The notes under the pieces are model-generated. The model was not told where the DNA came from and ran no database searches. It worked only from the letters and a program-made list of their open reading frames with translations. 64,000 nucleotides of DNA from Amoebidium appalachense (taxonomy: Eukaryota > Ichthyosporea). The stretch covers positions 8,680,001-8,744,000 of the forward strand of contig CAVNZM010000009.1 of the NCBI GenBank assembly GCA_963693365.1. The letters are read 5' to 3'. Below, piece by piece: positions 10,160 to 22,390 of the stretch (position 1 is the first letter of the stretch; each line of letters begins with the position of its first letter). The translations under genes and the position numbers were made by a program.

Positions 10160-11330
10160 ATGCCGCCGAAAAAAGCGCCAGGCCTCAGCCACTGCCCCTG
10201 CCGCGGCACCCAAGCGCCTGACCCGCAGCGACCTCCGCCACAGGCTGACCAACGCTCCCGCGGACACTGACGCGCCTCCAGCGGCCCAGACCACCTCGGA
10301 CCCGGACCCGCCGGCTAGTCTCCCCTCCCCTCCTGAAGTCCCCCCTCAGGCCCCGCCGTCCCCGCAGATGACTTCTCAAGACGCCGTCCTTGCCGCCCTT
10401 ACCGCCATCAGCACCCAGATGGCTGGCGTCCTGGCTGCTCTCACCAACCGCGACCCTCCCGCGCCCCCCGCCGCGCCCTCCGCACCCGGGGAGGTTTCCC
10501 CGGGGCTGCATCTCGGCCCTGACCTAGACCTACCTGCCCTGCCCGCGCCCCCCATCACAGGTGAGAACACTGGCGACATTCAGCCGGGCACACTCCCGCT
10601 TCCCCCCGCGGATGTGCTGGCAGATTTGCGCGCCAATCGTTTCGTCGACCTGTATAAGTTCACCCCCGCCGCCCTCCTGGCCCCATCCAAGAAAGGTCAG
10701 CATCTGCGCATGGCCGACGACGGCAGCATCGAGACTTTTCGCCAAGACAAACCCGTTCCCCTGCGTTCACTCGTCATTTGGATCCAGGCTTGGACCCATT
10801 ACATGGCCGCCAAGCACCACCTCGGCCTCCCCACGGACAAAGACGTACTTTGGACTCAGCACATCACTCGCCTCAGCACCCGATACCCGTGGGCCCAGAT
10901 CCACAACTATGACGTATACGCCCGAACCGTTGCCCACCAGCAGGGTCGGGCTCCGATCGCGTGTCCCAACCTGCTCGCCCAACTCCACCAGGATCTCCTC
11001 TTGCCACCCACTCTGCTCATCCCGGACGCATGTCAGCGCTGTGGCTTCCCTGACCACCCCAGCGCGGCCTGCCCCATGTACCCCAAGCCCGGCTGTGGTC
11101 TTGACGGCTTTAAGCCGCCCCACAAGCCCGGCGGGGGTCAAACCCCTAACCGCCCTGGCCCGCAACCCGGCCCGGCAAAACCGGCCCGACCCGTGGATCT
11201 ACCCGCGACGCACTGCAGGAATTTCCACATTAACGGTCGGTCCTGCGCTAAGCAGCCCTGCCCCTTCTCCCACGTGTGCCCGCTCTGCTCTGGCACACAC
11301 CCCCGCAAAGACTGCAAACACAATGCCTAG
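10160..11330 (+). CDS. DIRS-like gag protein with CCHC zinc knuckles
   Basis: The frame ending in TAG at 11330 has a basic Ala/Pro-rich N-terminus, a middle region containing FVDLYKFTPAALL and VIWIQAWTHYMAAKHH, and a C-terminal zinc region. That region has a CX2CX4HX4C knuckle (CQRCGFPDHPSAAC), a CCCH-like group (CX9CX4CX3H) and a CX2CX3HX4C knuckle at the very end. The protein should package the element RNA. Start problem: the in-frame ATG at 10014 lies upstream of the TATA, while the plausible ATG at 10160 (Met-Pro-Pro-Lys-Lys) is one base out of frame across an A6 run. Either an indel or slippage at that run, or a non-ATG start, is needed. Confidence 0.78.
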
Positions 11331-11722
11331 TCTACGCGCACACCCACACACACAGCTAGAACATAGGGGTTAGGAGCTAGGACACACGAGTACAGGGAAA
11401 CGGAGCTCGGGAGAACGGGCCCATAGGGCTGAGTACAAAATTTCGCAGGCCAAACTACGGCGCCCGCGCGCGTCAAGAATAAATGTCCCTACACAAAGAC
11501 GTTTATTCTGGCCACTGCACATAATTTTACTCCCCCCCCCATCCCACGAGCCTCCCCCCCCCTTACACTCACCTAGCACTCCCTCCCCCCCCCTTCTTCT
11601 ACCTCTGTGTCCGCCCACACCCCCGCGTGCTCGGGCACATTCCCCTGCACAGGGCCCCGCTGCCCTCCCTGCCAACCTTCACTCGGGCCCAGCTGCCCTA
11701 CCCTAACCCCCCCGGGGCCCTG

Positions 11723-11756
<34 letters not shown>
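11331..11756 (+). other. gag-pol spacer with poly-C31 tract
   Basis: No gene is seen. Short C runs lie around 11533-11593 and a run of 31 C lies at 11726-11756. The pol frame is open immediately after this run. The long C tract sits at the gag-pol boundary just as another sits at the RNase H-recombinase boundary. Confidence 0.6.
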
Positions 11757-11757
<1 letters not shown>

Positions 11758-13440
11758 CTGCCGGGATCTCCCCGAGGGTGCCCCACCCTTGCTAACCACC
11801 CCTTCCCCCGAGGCTCAGACCCGGAGGCCCGCCCGCTGCCCCAGCACCGCATTGACACCTCCCGCCTCCGGGAACTGCTGGCCTCCTACCCAGACCAATC
11901 ATTCGCCGCACAACTCCTCCACGATGTCGAATTCGGTGTCGACATCGGCTATCGCGGGCCCTCCACCTCTCGGGTGGGCCCCAACCTACCCACCACCCCG
12001 GAGGCAGCTTCCGCTATCACGGCGGATATTGCCAAAGAAGTCGCCCTCGGCCACCTGCGCGGCCCCCTCTCCCCGGCCCAATTCTTTGACGAATTTCCGG
12101 TCCACCGTTCCTCCCCCATCGGCGCCGTTACCAAGAAAGGGAACCCCCCCAAGTACCGTCGAATCCACCACCTCTCCTGGCCCCGGGGTAGCAGTGTCAA
12201 TGACAGCATCACCTACCCCGACGAACTTCAGTACATTCGCGCCCGGGACGTCACCCAGCTCATTCTCGACGCAGGCCCCGGCTGCTACATGGCCGTGGCA
12301 GATGTGCAGGCTGCCTTCCGGCACATGCCCATCCGACCAGAAGACCATCACTTAATGGCATTCTAATGGTTGGGGCATTTTTACGTTGAAACCAGACTGC
12401 CCTTCGGCCTGAAATCTAGCCCAGCCATCTGGGAACGGATCGCGGCCACCCTACAGTGGCTGGCACACCAGCACGGTATTACCCTCATCCGCCACTACGT
12501 AGACGACTGGTTTATAGTCGCCCCCACACAAGAGCAGTGCCAACGTCACCTATCCACCTTCCTGCAACTCTGCCGAGAGCTGCACATTGCCATCTCCGAA
12601 GACAAGATGCAGGGCCCGGCTACCCGTGTCGTCTTCATCGGTATCGAATTCGACTCCATCACCATGGAGGCACGAATCCCGGCTTCCAAGCTCTCGGACC
12701 TACTCGACCTCACTTCCCACCCAAAGCCCACCATCACCATTCGGGACCTCCAGTCCCTCCTCGGCAAACTCACCTGGTGTGCCCAGCTGGTTCCCCCCGG
12801 GAGGGCCTTCTCCCAGCGCCTATGGGCCCTTCTCCGGACCCACCCACACCTTGCCGGCCACCACCACATACGACTGACTGCTGCCGCCCGGGCCGACATA
12901 GCCGAATGGCACCAGTTCCTCACATCATGGAATGGGGTGCACCTCATCACACCCCCCACATACACCACCCTGGCCACCGATGCTGCCGGATCGGTGGGTC
13001 TAGGAGGCCACTGGCTCGACCAATGGTTCTTCATGCCCTGGTCCCCCTCCACCCAAGCCCTCTATGCTCATGAGGGTAAACTCGGTTCTTCCGTCATTGA
13101 ACTCCTGGCCATCGCAGCCGCCGTGGCCCTCTGGGCCCCCTCCTGGTCCACCCACCATGTCCGTATTTTATGCGACAACACGGGTGCTGTGTCTGACCTA
13201 CACTCCCGGTCTTCCCCCCACCCCGTGATGGCCAAACTTATTCGGTTCATCACCCGCATGGAAATGCAATACCAATTTACGTTACAGGCATCCTACCTAC
13301 CAGGACCCCTCAACCATCTGGCCGATGCCATTTCTCGTAACCAACTTCCCCGGGCCCGACGACTCCGACCTTCCCTGCAACCGGAGCCCTGCCCCTTCCC
13401 CTCCTGGGTCCACGAGTTCCTATCCCTTCCCTTGGGCTAA
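11757..13440 (+). pseudogene. DIRS-like reverse transcriptase-RNase H (copy 2)
   Basis: Same domain order as copy 1, with the RT YVDD near 12500 and the RNase H Asp/Glu motifs at 12975-13330. The frame is open from the poly-C tract; the first conserved RT segment is QHRIDTSRLRELLASYPDQS near 11843. One nonsense codon, TAA at 12364-12366, replaces the Lys codon AAA seen in copy 1. Apart from that stop, RT and RNase H share one frame, unlike copy 1. The RNase H part ends LSLPLG-stop directly before the C22 tract. Confidence 0.9.
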
Positions 13441-13462
13441 CCCCCCCCCCCCCCCCCCCCCC

Positions 13463-14196
13463 AGATCTCCCGTTCCGGAGCAACGCTGGCAGATTGGCCC
13501 CCCACTTTGCTCCGGCCGAGCTGCTTCGAGCCACCACTACCCTGCAGGAATGCCAGGCCCTGAGTCTCAACCTCGACTCTCGGGCCTTTTACTCCCGGGT
13601 GCAGAAAGTGTTCATCGATTTCTGTGTGGCATCTCGGCTGCAATCCCCCTCCGGGTCCTCCCTCCCGGCCTCCCCACACACCGTGCAACTTTTTCTCGCC
13701 TGGTGTGCCCAACGAGGGGTACAGGCCTCTTCCTTAACCGGCTACAATTCGGCCATCACCAGGCTCCACCTCGACATGGGCCTCCCTGCTCCCTACCCCC
13801 ACGACAAGTCTCTGGCCTGGTTCCTACGGGGGGTGGGCAGATGGCAGCTTTCTCACAACATCCGACCCCGCTCATCAACCAGGGAACCCCTCCTGCCCTC
13901 CCACCTCAGCCTACTTCATGGCCAGTGCCCCACAAAGGCCTCCTCGGCCAATCTCCGGCTATGGACAGCCCTCATCGTCGGTTTCTGTGGTCTCCTCCGT
14001 TCAGGGGAATTTACCTCCAAGACCCTGACTTCTTTCAACCCGTCCCGTCACGTTAAACGGAAAGACGTGACCTTCACCTACACCCCCACCGGTACTTAGT
14101 CCCATGCCACCCTCCACCTGCCAACCTCTAAGACGGATGTACAGGCCCGAGGTGTCAACGTCACTCTAGCTGCCCTGCCCCTCACCCATTTCTCCC
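13463..14196 (+). pseudogene. DIRS-like tyrosine recombinase, 3'-truncated (copy 2)
   Basis: Same sequence as copy 1, with the same TAG (near 14098) and the same truncation after TTCTCCC. It lacks the catalytic HxxR and Tyr. The frame begins in the poly-C tract without an ATG. Confidence 0.88.
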
Positions 14197-15617
14197 ATCA
14201 GCAAACTTCATACGGCATCCGAAACCCATCTTATATATCATTTTGATATATGGCATACCAAACCCCACCCTAAATACGTCAAAAAGAGCCTGACAAGATA
14301 TCATAGAATTCCCGGATAGAACCCATCAGATCCCTATCAATGATATCTTTGATAGGGTTCGGATTGGTTATGGTATGGCGCATATCCGAAACCCATCCTT
14401 TGCTGATATCCTTACGATATCCTTACGATATCATAGAAAACCACGATGGTTTTGGTTTTTGACCGAAAATCTCAAAATTTCCTCATAGCATTATGATATC
14501 CATATGCTATCCTAGTGATATGTATGTTAGCAAGGTCATAATAGCTCTTTTGGATATGTTTCACATACGTTTAGGATATCGGTGCCCCAAACGATATCTG
14601 TTAGATGTCTTTGTTATAGCCTACAGATATCCCTCATTATAGAATTTCTTAATCCCATCCAATACGCATTACATGACGATATCTACCTGATGTCGTGGGA
14701 CAATACAAATTGATATCCACGTGATATCTGATGGATAACATGTATGCTTATAAATTGAATATAATACAGATGTTGTTTTGATATCGTCTGGACATCGTTG
14801 TGATGTACCTACAACCATTTTTTTGATATCGTTATGCGCCCATGGGGGTAATCCAGAAGATACCCTTGTACACAACCAGTAGGCATGTTGAAGACATCCT
14901 TTTGATATCCTTTCGGATATCCCTTTGTCCACAGGCCCAAGATATGATATCTAATTCATATCATTGTACAGGTCGTAAGGATATGTACCAAATATATCTA
15001 AATAAAGACTTGTGATATATGTGATTGGTATGTGTAAGATGCCCCTATGTACATCAATGTGATATGCTGTAACTTATCATTTGAATATCCCGCTCTGTCT
15101 AAAACGGCAGCATTGTGGGTATCCTTTTGATATTCTTTTTGATATCCCTTTTATATTCAATATGTTATCTGTTTTTGGTCCTACATCTCAAACATATCAC
15201 AACTGCCTCTTTGCAGGCCCAAGCTACGATATCTAATTCATATCTTTGTACACGTCGTAAGGATATGTACCTGATATATCTAAATAAAGACTAGTGAGTT
15301 GTGTGATTGATATCGGTAAGATGTCGCTATGTACATCAATGTGATATGCCGTAACCTATCATTTGAATATCCTAATCTGTCCAGAGCAGTAGTCCACGAG
15401 GTATCATCTACATATCTTTTAGAGGCCCTTAGATTATCATTGCGATATCCGCATAGGGATATATTTATATATCGAATTCATAAGTATATGATACATAAGC
15501 TTGCCATCCCAGTGATATCTAAGCGGCAGTATTGTGGATATTAGAAAGATATCAGAAGAACATCCGTGCACTAGAAGGTCAGTGTCTTTTGTAAGTACAT
15601 CAATGTGATATCTAAAC
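14197..15617. repeat. GATATC-rich non-coding element, left part (copy 2)
   Basis: Duplicate of 2374-3794 with a handful of substitutions, for example a TTGG to TCGG change near 14580. No gene is supported. Confidence 0.6.
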
Positions 15618-15812
15618 GGGGTTTACGCTGTTTACTCGAGGCAAAGAGAACCAGTCTCAGGTATGGGGGGGGGGGTTTTGCTCGGAATATCCCCTCAGCG
15701 GTATATCATGATCACGTACATAGATGTCGGGTGGTGACTATATATCAGGGTTTACTTTCTCTACGAGACACCATAAAGACTACAAGGAGAAATCAATTAG
15801 TTGGGGTTCCCC

Positions 15813-15859
<47 letters not shown>

Positions 15860-15891
15860 GGGCTCCCCTCGGGACACTCGGTATCAGCTGG

Positions 15892-15962
<71 letters not shown>

Positions 15963-18079
15963 TGCGCTATAATTTTGTAGTGATGTGTTTCTCAAGCCAA
16001 TCAATACATCTAATAAACAGGTCGTAGTTACGCGTGTTTAGTATAAAATCAAGGATGTTGTAATTTACAGGTAGGCTATCTTTCTGGGTGTCTGTTGTGA
16101 ATGTGACGTGTGTGTGTTGCGGTATTATGTGGTCTATCAAACTACATTTGGCGATACATGACCGGTTAAACTGGTGTGTGTGTGTGTTGTTTGGGCATGC
16201 AAATGATGCCACCTTATACTTATTAGATCTCCACTGTATAGCACGTGTACAGTAAAAGCGTGGTAATTGATCAATAATACCATCAGCTAGAGAAAGACCA
16301 GTTCTACAGGAAGGTAATATGTATTTAGGTGTTATACACTTGCGAGTGCCATATTTGGCAATATGGTTGAGGCGGTCAGTATATATAAAACGAGACATAA
16401 GGCTTAGCTTTTCAAGGTGTATGCTTTCATCGGGTCTAGTGTCGTGTGGTATCTTTTTCCATTTGTTATATTGCGTGATTATCTTGTGATTGTGTACATG
16501 TTTAATAAGTAAGTGGCAGTCCAAAGTCACACACACACTATTGCGGGGTTTATTTGTATTTGTGCCCAGGGGAGAAGGGGAGAGAGAGGGGAGGAAAGAG
16601 GGGAGAGGTGAGGGAGGGGACAGGTCGGATAGAGAAGAGAGGGTGGGAGGGCAAATACTTCTTTAAGCGGCTTATGTGCTTATTGAATTTCAGCGCGAGA
16701 TAGGATACTCTAGCAGCTATTGGGACCAGACCATATATCGAGAGCGTTACAGGCCCAGGTTTACAACAGTTGTTAGATAGAAAGGAGGCAACTTCTGCTT
16801 CAAGGAAATTTGCCAAGGGTTTAAGCGCTCTAGTTCTCTCTTTCTTGATCCAAGCGGCGAGAAGGGGTAAACCATATTCACATGCCGGGAAGACAAAAGT
16901 GCGAATAAATGTAAGTCTAATAGAAGGATGGAGGGGTGTGTCTTTAAAAATATTAGCCGAGAAGAAAGCTAACCGCTTACGAGCCAACTCTACCCTCTTT
17001 TCGACCATATGGGGAAACATAACACCAACAGAATCAACCGGAACACCAAGATATTTGTATTCTGGAACTATAGGTACAGGTTTAGATGATAATGTAAATG
17101 TGTGTAAATTGTTAGCTATATCAGGTACAAGAACACCACATTTGTCTATGTTAAGGATCATAAGGTTTGCCTTGCACCACTCTGACACTACATCGAACAA
17201 TCTTTGCAGGCGTCTAGGGGTACGGGCAAGGAGGGACAGATCATCAGCATAGAGAAGTGCAGGCGGAAAGTTATTAATAGGGTCATCGTTTTCGGCGTAA
17301 ATCTTGACAGCCAAATCATCTATAAATAGGTTAAACAAAAAGGGGCTAAGCAATGAACCCTGCAAGAGACCTCTAGTACGAGCAAAACCATATGAAAGAT
17401 GCCCATTAACCACAGCTCTACCATAGGTTTGAGACAAGAGTGCTTCTAACAGAACACCAATGCAGTGTGGTACACCCCGTGCAGCAAGCTTTTCCCATAG
17501 GAGACCAGGGGAGACAGAATCGTAAGCAGTTTTCCAATCAATAAAGCCAACATATTGTGCACCAACTTGCATAGAATCGTGCAGTGCCATTATTTGAACA
17601 TAACATGAATTGTTTTTACGAAAAGCGGATTGGCATGGGTGTATGTGAAGAATAGATTGAAACCTAGGGTGATGTGCAAATAACCTAAGTAAGCAAGCTT
17701 CAAAGAATCTACGAACAACCTGGGTTAGTGTAATGGGGCGAAAGGATGATATGGGGCCCTCAGAGTCCTTCTTAACTATGGGGATCACTAAGGTATCTAA
17801 CCAAGATGACGGGACATGTCCACATTTAACACACCAAGAAAAGAGAGAGCTTAACATGATAGTAAGATCAGGTTTAATAGCACGATCACTTTCCTTTTGT
17901 GGGTAGGAGGGAACAAGGATTTTAAGAAACCCAGCAGGGAGTCCATCAGGTCCACAAGACTTACTAGAGCTATAACTAGATATCACAGACCATATGGCAT
18001 CGGGACTGAAAAAGGGGAGGATCGATTCTATGGGGATAGATGGGTCTACAGGCCACACAATAGGTTTCTGAGCGGGGGT
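15618..18079 (-). mobile_element. LINE, 5'-truncated, copy 2
   Basis: Duplicate of the LINE at 3795-6260, with the same 3' tail and the same 5' truncation. The internal T run is 42 nt at 15814-15855, and the TG tract follows at about 15893-15958. Confidence 0.85.
15967..18079 (-). pseudogene. LINE ORF2 reverse transcriptase (copy 2, frameshifted)
   Basis: RT domain as in copy 1, with YADD near 17240. One extra G in the purine-rich linker near 16612 separates the RT part (16550-18079) from the C-terminal part (15967-16536). The endonuclease is absent. Confidence 0.87.
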
Positions 18080-18947
18080 GGCAGCATTGTGGATATTAGA
18101 AAGATATCAGAAGAACAATCGAAAAATCCTTTAGATGTCTATTAGATGTCCGATGAGAATGGTTGCGATATACGCGCAAAGAAAATTTTTGTGATCAAGC
18201 CAGCTGAGCAATCGTTGGGAAACCCGCCAATTACTCACACGGGGCATTGCGGGGCTCATTGCGGCCATCTGAATGTGATGGTGGCATGGCCATTTATATA
18301 GGGCCAGGAAATCACTTTTCCGTTCGATTGTGGGACGAAAATCACAAAATGGCAAACCCGATTTTGATTGGTTGTTATTCTTCAAAACGGCATGCTCAGG
18401 GTCACCCAACTGTGATCAGCCAATCACGTTTCATGTTTAATTGAGATTATCGCATACATCTAATGAAGATATGTTTCTGCCATCTTTACGACATCACAAC
18501 GACCTGATCTTCTATGGTCTGATCTTGTACATATCCCACAGGGGTCATAAACATCTCATAATGATATTTGTTAGATAAACACGCAACCACAACGGCCGCA
18601 AATAAAACTAAATTACCCCATTTGGCAAGTGCCATGTGGCAGAGTGTAAATTGCGAACGTCCGAAACACTAAACACTAGGCAAAATAGAGCAATCTAGTA
18701 ACTACATAGTACCAATTTCGAGCATCGAAGCAGGAAAATGGTTATTTATTGCAATTTTATATTTTGTGTGTTCCGAGGATGTTACCACCTTTGAAGGTTT
18801 ATTAGCGCCTGAAAACAATACCTTACTGCATTAGGGCGGGTGCACATCACAGGCACGTGCACATTCTCCGGACACCAGATGATATATCGCAAGATATCCG
18901 TACGATATCTAATGTATGTATTGTTGATATCATTCTATTCTCATGCA
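18080..18947. repeat. GATATC-type non-coding element, right part (copy 2)
   Basis: Duplicate of 6261-7128. No gene is seen. The duplication ends at 18947 and unrelated AT-rich sequence follows to about 19125. Confidence 0.5.
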
Positions 18948-19125
18948 TCGTAGTTATAATGAACGTTACCATTTTATGACTATTTATGATATAAAACGCT
19001 AGTTACGCTTGTGCTTTCTATAACCGGTAACGCACGTTAACATTATGCCTCCGCGCGCGTGAACTACAAAGTATGTGAAAACTGCAACGTAGTGATACAC
19101 ACTCTTCTTCTGAACCTATGTCGTC

Positions 19126-19242
19126 AATCATGACACACACACACACACACACACACAGCGAGACACGCACGCTGCCACACACACACACACAAACACACAC
19201 ACACAGAGAGAGATACACACACACAGACAGACACGTTGCCCT

Positions 19243-19273
<31 letters not shown>

Positions 19274-19306
19274 GCCACACACACACACACACACACAGGC
19301 ACGTTG

Positions 19307-19388
<82 letters not shown>

Positions 19389-19424
19389 ACACACACGTTA
19401 CCATGCGCACCTACCCCCCCCCCC

Positions 19425-19455
<31 letters not shown>

Positions 19456-19522
19456 ACACGTACATACACACACCCAAACACATGCCCGTGTGCACGTACA
19501 TCGGTAGACACGAACGCGCGAG

Positions 19523-19552
<30 letters not shown>
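19126..19552. repeat. Compound (CA)n microsatellite with poly-C core
   Basis: Almost pure CA repeats, interrupted by GTTGCC spacers and a poly-C run at about 19413-19440. Long frames across it in both strands are artefacts of the dinucleotide repeat. Confidence 0.95.
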
Positions 19553-19554
<2 letters not shown>

Positions 19555-19668
19555 GTGTTCACATAAAGACAGGGTACACCACGGTTGCCTCGATATTCCT
19601 CTGTTCTTTATCTACACATTCTCGGCTCACTCTCCCGTTCATAAAATATCTCCTCCTTTGTAGCACCT

Positions 19669-21580
19669 TGTAGCATAGTATATGTACATATGTTACCTAG
19701 ACATTATTGGTTTTTCAATAACTACCCACAGAACAGCCTCTAGCACGAGAAATTTACCACAACGTTTATGGGGGGGATGGTAAATGTGCCCCTGGAGTAC
19801 GAGGGTCACACGAAAAAAACACAACCTTGTAGCTCGAATAGAACCCCCCTTGTAGCATAGTATAAGTACATGTGTTACCTAGACATTATTTGTTTTTTCA
19901 ATAACTACCCACAGAACAGCTTCTAGCACGAGAGCTTAACCACAAAGTTTTTGGGGGGGATGGTGAATGTGCCCCTGGAGTACGAGGGTCACACGAAAAA
20001 AACACAACGTTGTAGCTCGTATAGAACCCCCCTTGTAGCATAGTATATGTACATAGTATGTTACCTAGACATTATTGGTTTTTTCAATAACTACCCACAG
20101 AACAGCTTCTAGCACGAGACATTTACCACAAAGTTTATGGGGGAGATGGTGAATGTGCCCCTGGAGTACGAGGGTCACACGAAAAAAACACAATGTTGTA
20201 GCTCGAATAGACCCCCCTTGTAGCATAGTATATGTCCATGTGTTACCTAGACATTATTGGTTGTTTCAATAACTACCCACAGAACAGCTTCTAGCACGAG
20301 ACATTTACCACAACGTGTATGGGGGGGATGTTGAATGTGCCCCTGGAGTACAAGGGTCACACGAAAAAAACACAACGTTGTAGCTCGTATAGAACCCCCC
20401 TTGTAGCATAGTATATGTACATAGTATGTTACCTAGACATTATTGGTTTTTTCAATAACTACCCACAGAACAGCTTCTAGCACGAGAGCTTTACCACAAC
20501 GTTTATGGGGGGGATGGTGAATGTGCCCCTGGAGTACGAGGGTCACACGAAAAAAACACAACGTTGTAGCTCGTATAGAACCCCCCTTGTAGCATAGTAT
20601 ATGTACATATGTTACCTAGACATTATTGGTTTTTCAATAGCTACCCACAGAACAGCCTCTAGCACGAGAGATTTACCACAAAGTTTATGGGGTGGATGGT
20701 GAATGTGCCCCTGGAGTACGAGGGTCACACGAAAAAAACACAACATTGTAGCTCGAATAGAACCCCCCTTGTAGCATAGTATAAGTACATGTGTTACCTA
20801 GACATTATTCGTTTTTTCAATAACTACCCACAGAACAGCTTCTAGCACGAGAGCTTTACCACAACGTGTATGGGGGGGATGGTGAATGTGCCCCTGGAGT
20901 ACGAGGGTCACACGAAAAAAGCACAACGTTGTAGCTCGTATAGAACCCCCCTTGTAGCATAGTATATGTACATAGTATGTTACCTAGACATTATTGGTTT
21001 TTTCAATAACTACCCACAGAACAGCTTCTAGCACGAGAGCTTTACCACAACGTTTATGGGGGGGATGGTGAATGTGCCCCTGGAGTACGAGGGTCACACG
21101 AAAAAAACACAACGTTGTAGCTCGTATAGAACCCCCCTTGTAGCATAGTATATGTACATATATATGTTACCTAGGCATTATTGGTTTTTCAATAACTACC
21201 CACAGAACAGCCTCTAGGACGAGAGATTTACCACAACGTTTATGGGGTGGATGGTGAATGTGCCCCTGGAGTACGAGGGGCACACGAAAAAAACACAACA
21301 TTGTAGCTCGAATAGAACCCCCCTTGTAGCATAGCATATGTACATGTGTTACCTAGACATTATTCGTTTTTTCAATAACTACCCACAGAACAGCTTCTAG
21401 CACGAGAACTTTACCACAAAGTTTATGGGGGGGATGGCGAATGTGCCCCTGGAGTACGAGGGTCACACGAAAAAAACACAACGTTGTAGCTCGTATAGAA
21501 CCCCCTTTGTAGCATAGTATATGTACATCATACGGTATGTTACCTAGACATTATTGGTTTTTTCAATAACTACCCACATG
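19669..21580. repeat. ~183-bp satellite with three-monomer higher-order order
   Basis: Ten full monomers and one partial begin near 19669, 19849, 20031, 20215, 20400, 20585, 20766, 20949, 21137, 21322 and 21507. Each starts CTTGTAGCATAGTATA and ends in TAGAACCCCCC. Sequence variants define types A (GTACATATGTTACC, CAGCCTCTAG), B (ATGTGTTACC, ATTCG/TTTG) and C (GTACATAGTATGTTACC). The order reads A-B-C-D-C-A-B-C-A-B-C. No conserved frame. Confidence 0.9.
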
Positions 21581-21688
21581 CGGCATGTGTTACTTTCACG
21601 TTATTGGTTTCCTAGCACGGGATATTCAGCACACAGTTGGGGATGTGGGGGCAGTGTACACCTCAATATTGGTAAGGTGGTGGGTGGG

Positions 21689-21728
<40 letters not shown>

Positions 21729-22202
21729 CCACACAACCGAAACTGTCGGTGTTACAAGTGGTTCGGTCTTAAGAAGTTAGAACGGTGATTTTTTAATTAA
21801 TAGCGGGAAACAATATTATCCCCATTGCATATGGGGGGAACGAGGAGGGGGGGGGAGGGGGGGGGGGGGGGGGGGTTCACAACGAATTCTATCGACTGTG
21901 CATAATTAATGTATATTGCACATGTAGCCTGAAAGATTAAAGTGAATGTGTGTATGTATATGTGCGAGTATATTTGTGTATGCAATACATGTACAATGTT
22001 TTCGTCTTTGTAGGTGGGTGGGTGGGGTGGGTGGGGGGGGGGGGGGGGGGGGGGGGGTGCGCGGGGGGGAAGAGGGAGGGGGGAGGGGGCATCATGATCA
22101 GGGATAACAGGGTGTGTGCGTGTGTGCGCTTGTGTGTGCATGTGCTGTGTGTGTTGTGTAGGTGTGCGCCTGTGTGTGTGTGCGTGCCTGTGTGTGCGCG
22201 CC

Positions 22203-22234
<32 letters not shown>

Positions 22235-22270
22235 GTGCATGTGTGAGTGTGTGTGCGTGCGCGCGTGCGC

Positions 22271-22301
<31 letters not shown>

Positions 22302-22306
22302 TGTGT
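21581..22306. repeat. Poly-G and (GT)n tracts
   Basis: Three long G tracts lie at about 21690-21726, 21848-21875 and 22026-22057. A GT/GC-rich microsatellite runs from about 22110 to 22306. The G runs can form quadruplexes. No gene is seen. Confidence 0.9.
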
Positions 22307-22390
22307 GATTTCAAAGAAGTCGAAAGCGCCAGTGACACCCATGTTGAAAAAAAGACAAGCAAGCACGCTAAGAAGGACAGCAAGAAGTAA
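22307..22390 (+). pseudogene. Possible lysine-rich C-terminal tail of a lost gene
   Basis: Directly after the GT repeat a frame reads DFKEVESASDTHVEKKTSKH and ends Lys-rich before TAA at 22388. Its Lys-rich ending recalls the basic protein at 32003-32410, but the similarity may be only compositional. The upstream part, if it existed, has been lost to the microsatellite. Confidence 0.2.

Larger units (their letters stand above)
11826..18947. repeat. Segmental duplication, copy 2
   Basis: Second copy of the block at 1-7128; the offset drifts from 11825 to 11819 because of indels in poly-C and poly-T runs. After 18947 the sequence is unrelated to that after 7128. If the event was a simple tandem duplication, the unit is 7129-18947 and the material left of position 1 should resemble 7129-11825. 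That prediction cannot be tested inside the window. Confidence 0.93.

Noticed and set aside
19018-19673. Cys-Val or Thr-His repeat proteins
   Set aside because: Translation of pure GT/CA dinucleotide repeats; the same holds at 46500-47400, 58700-59100 and 59470-60170.
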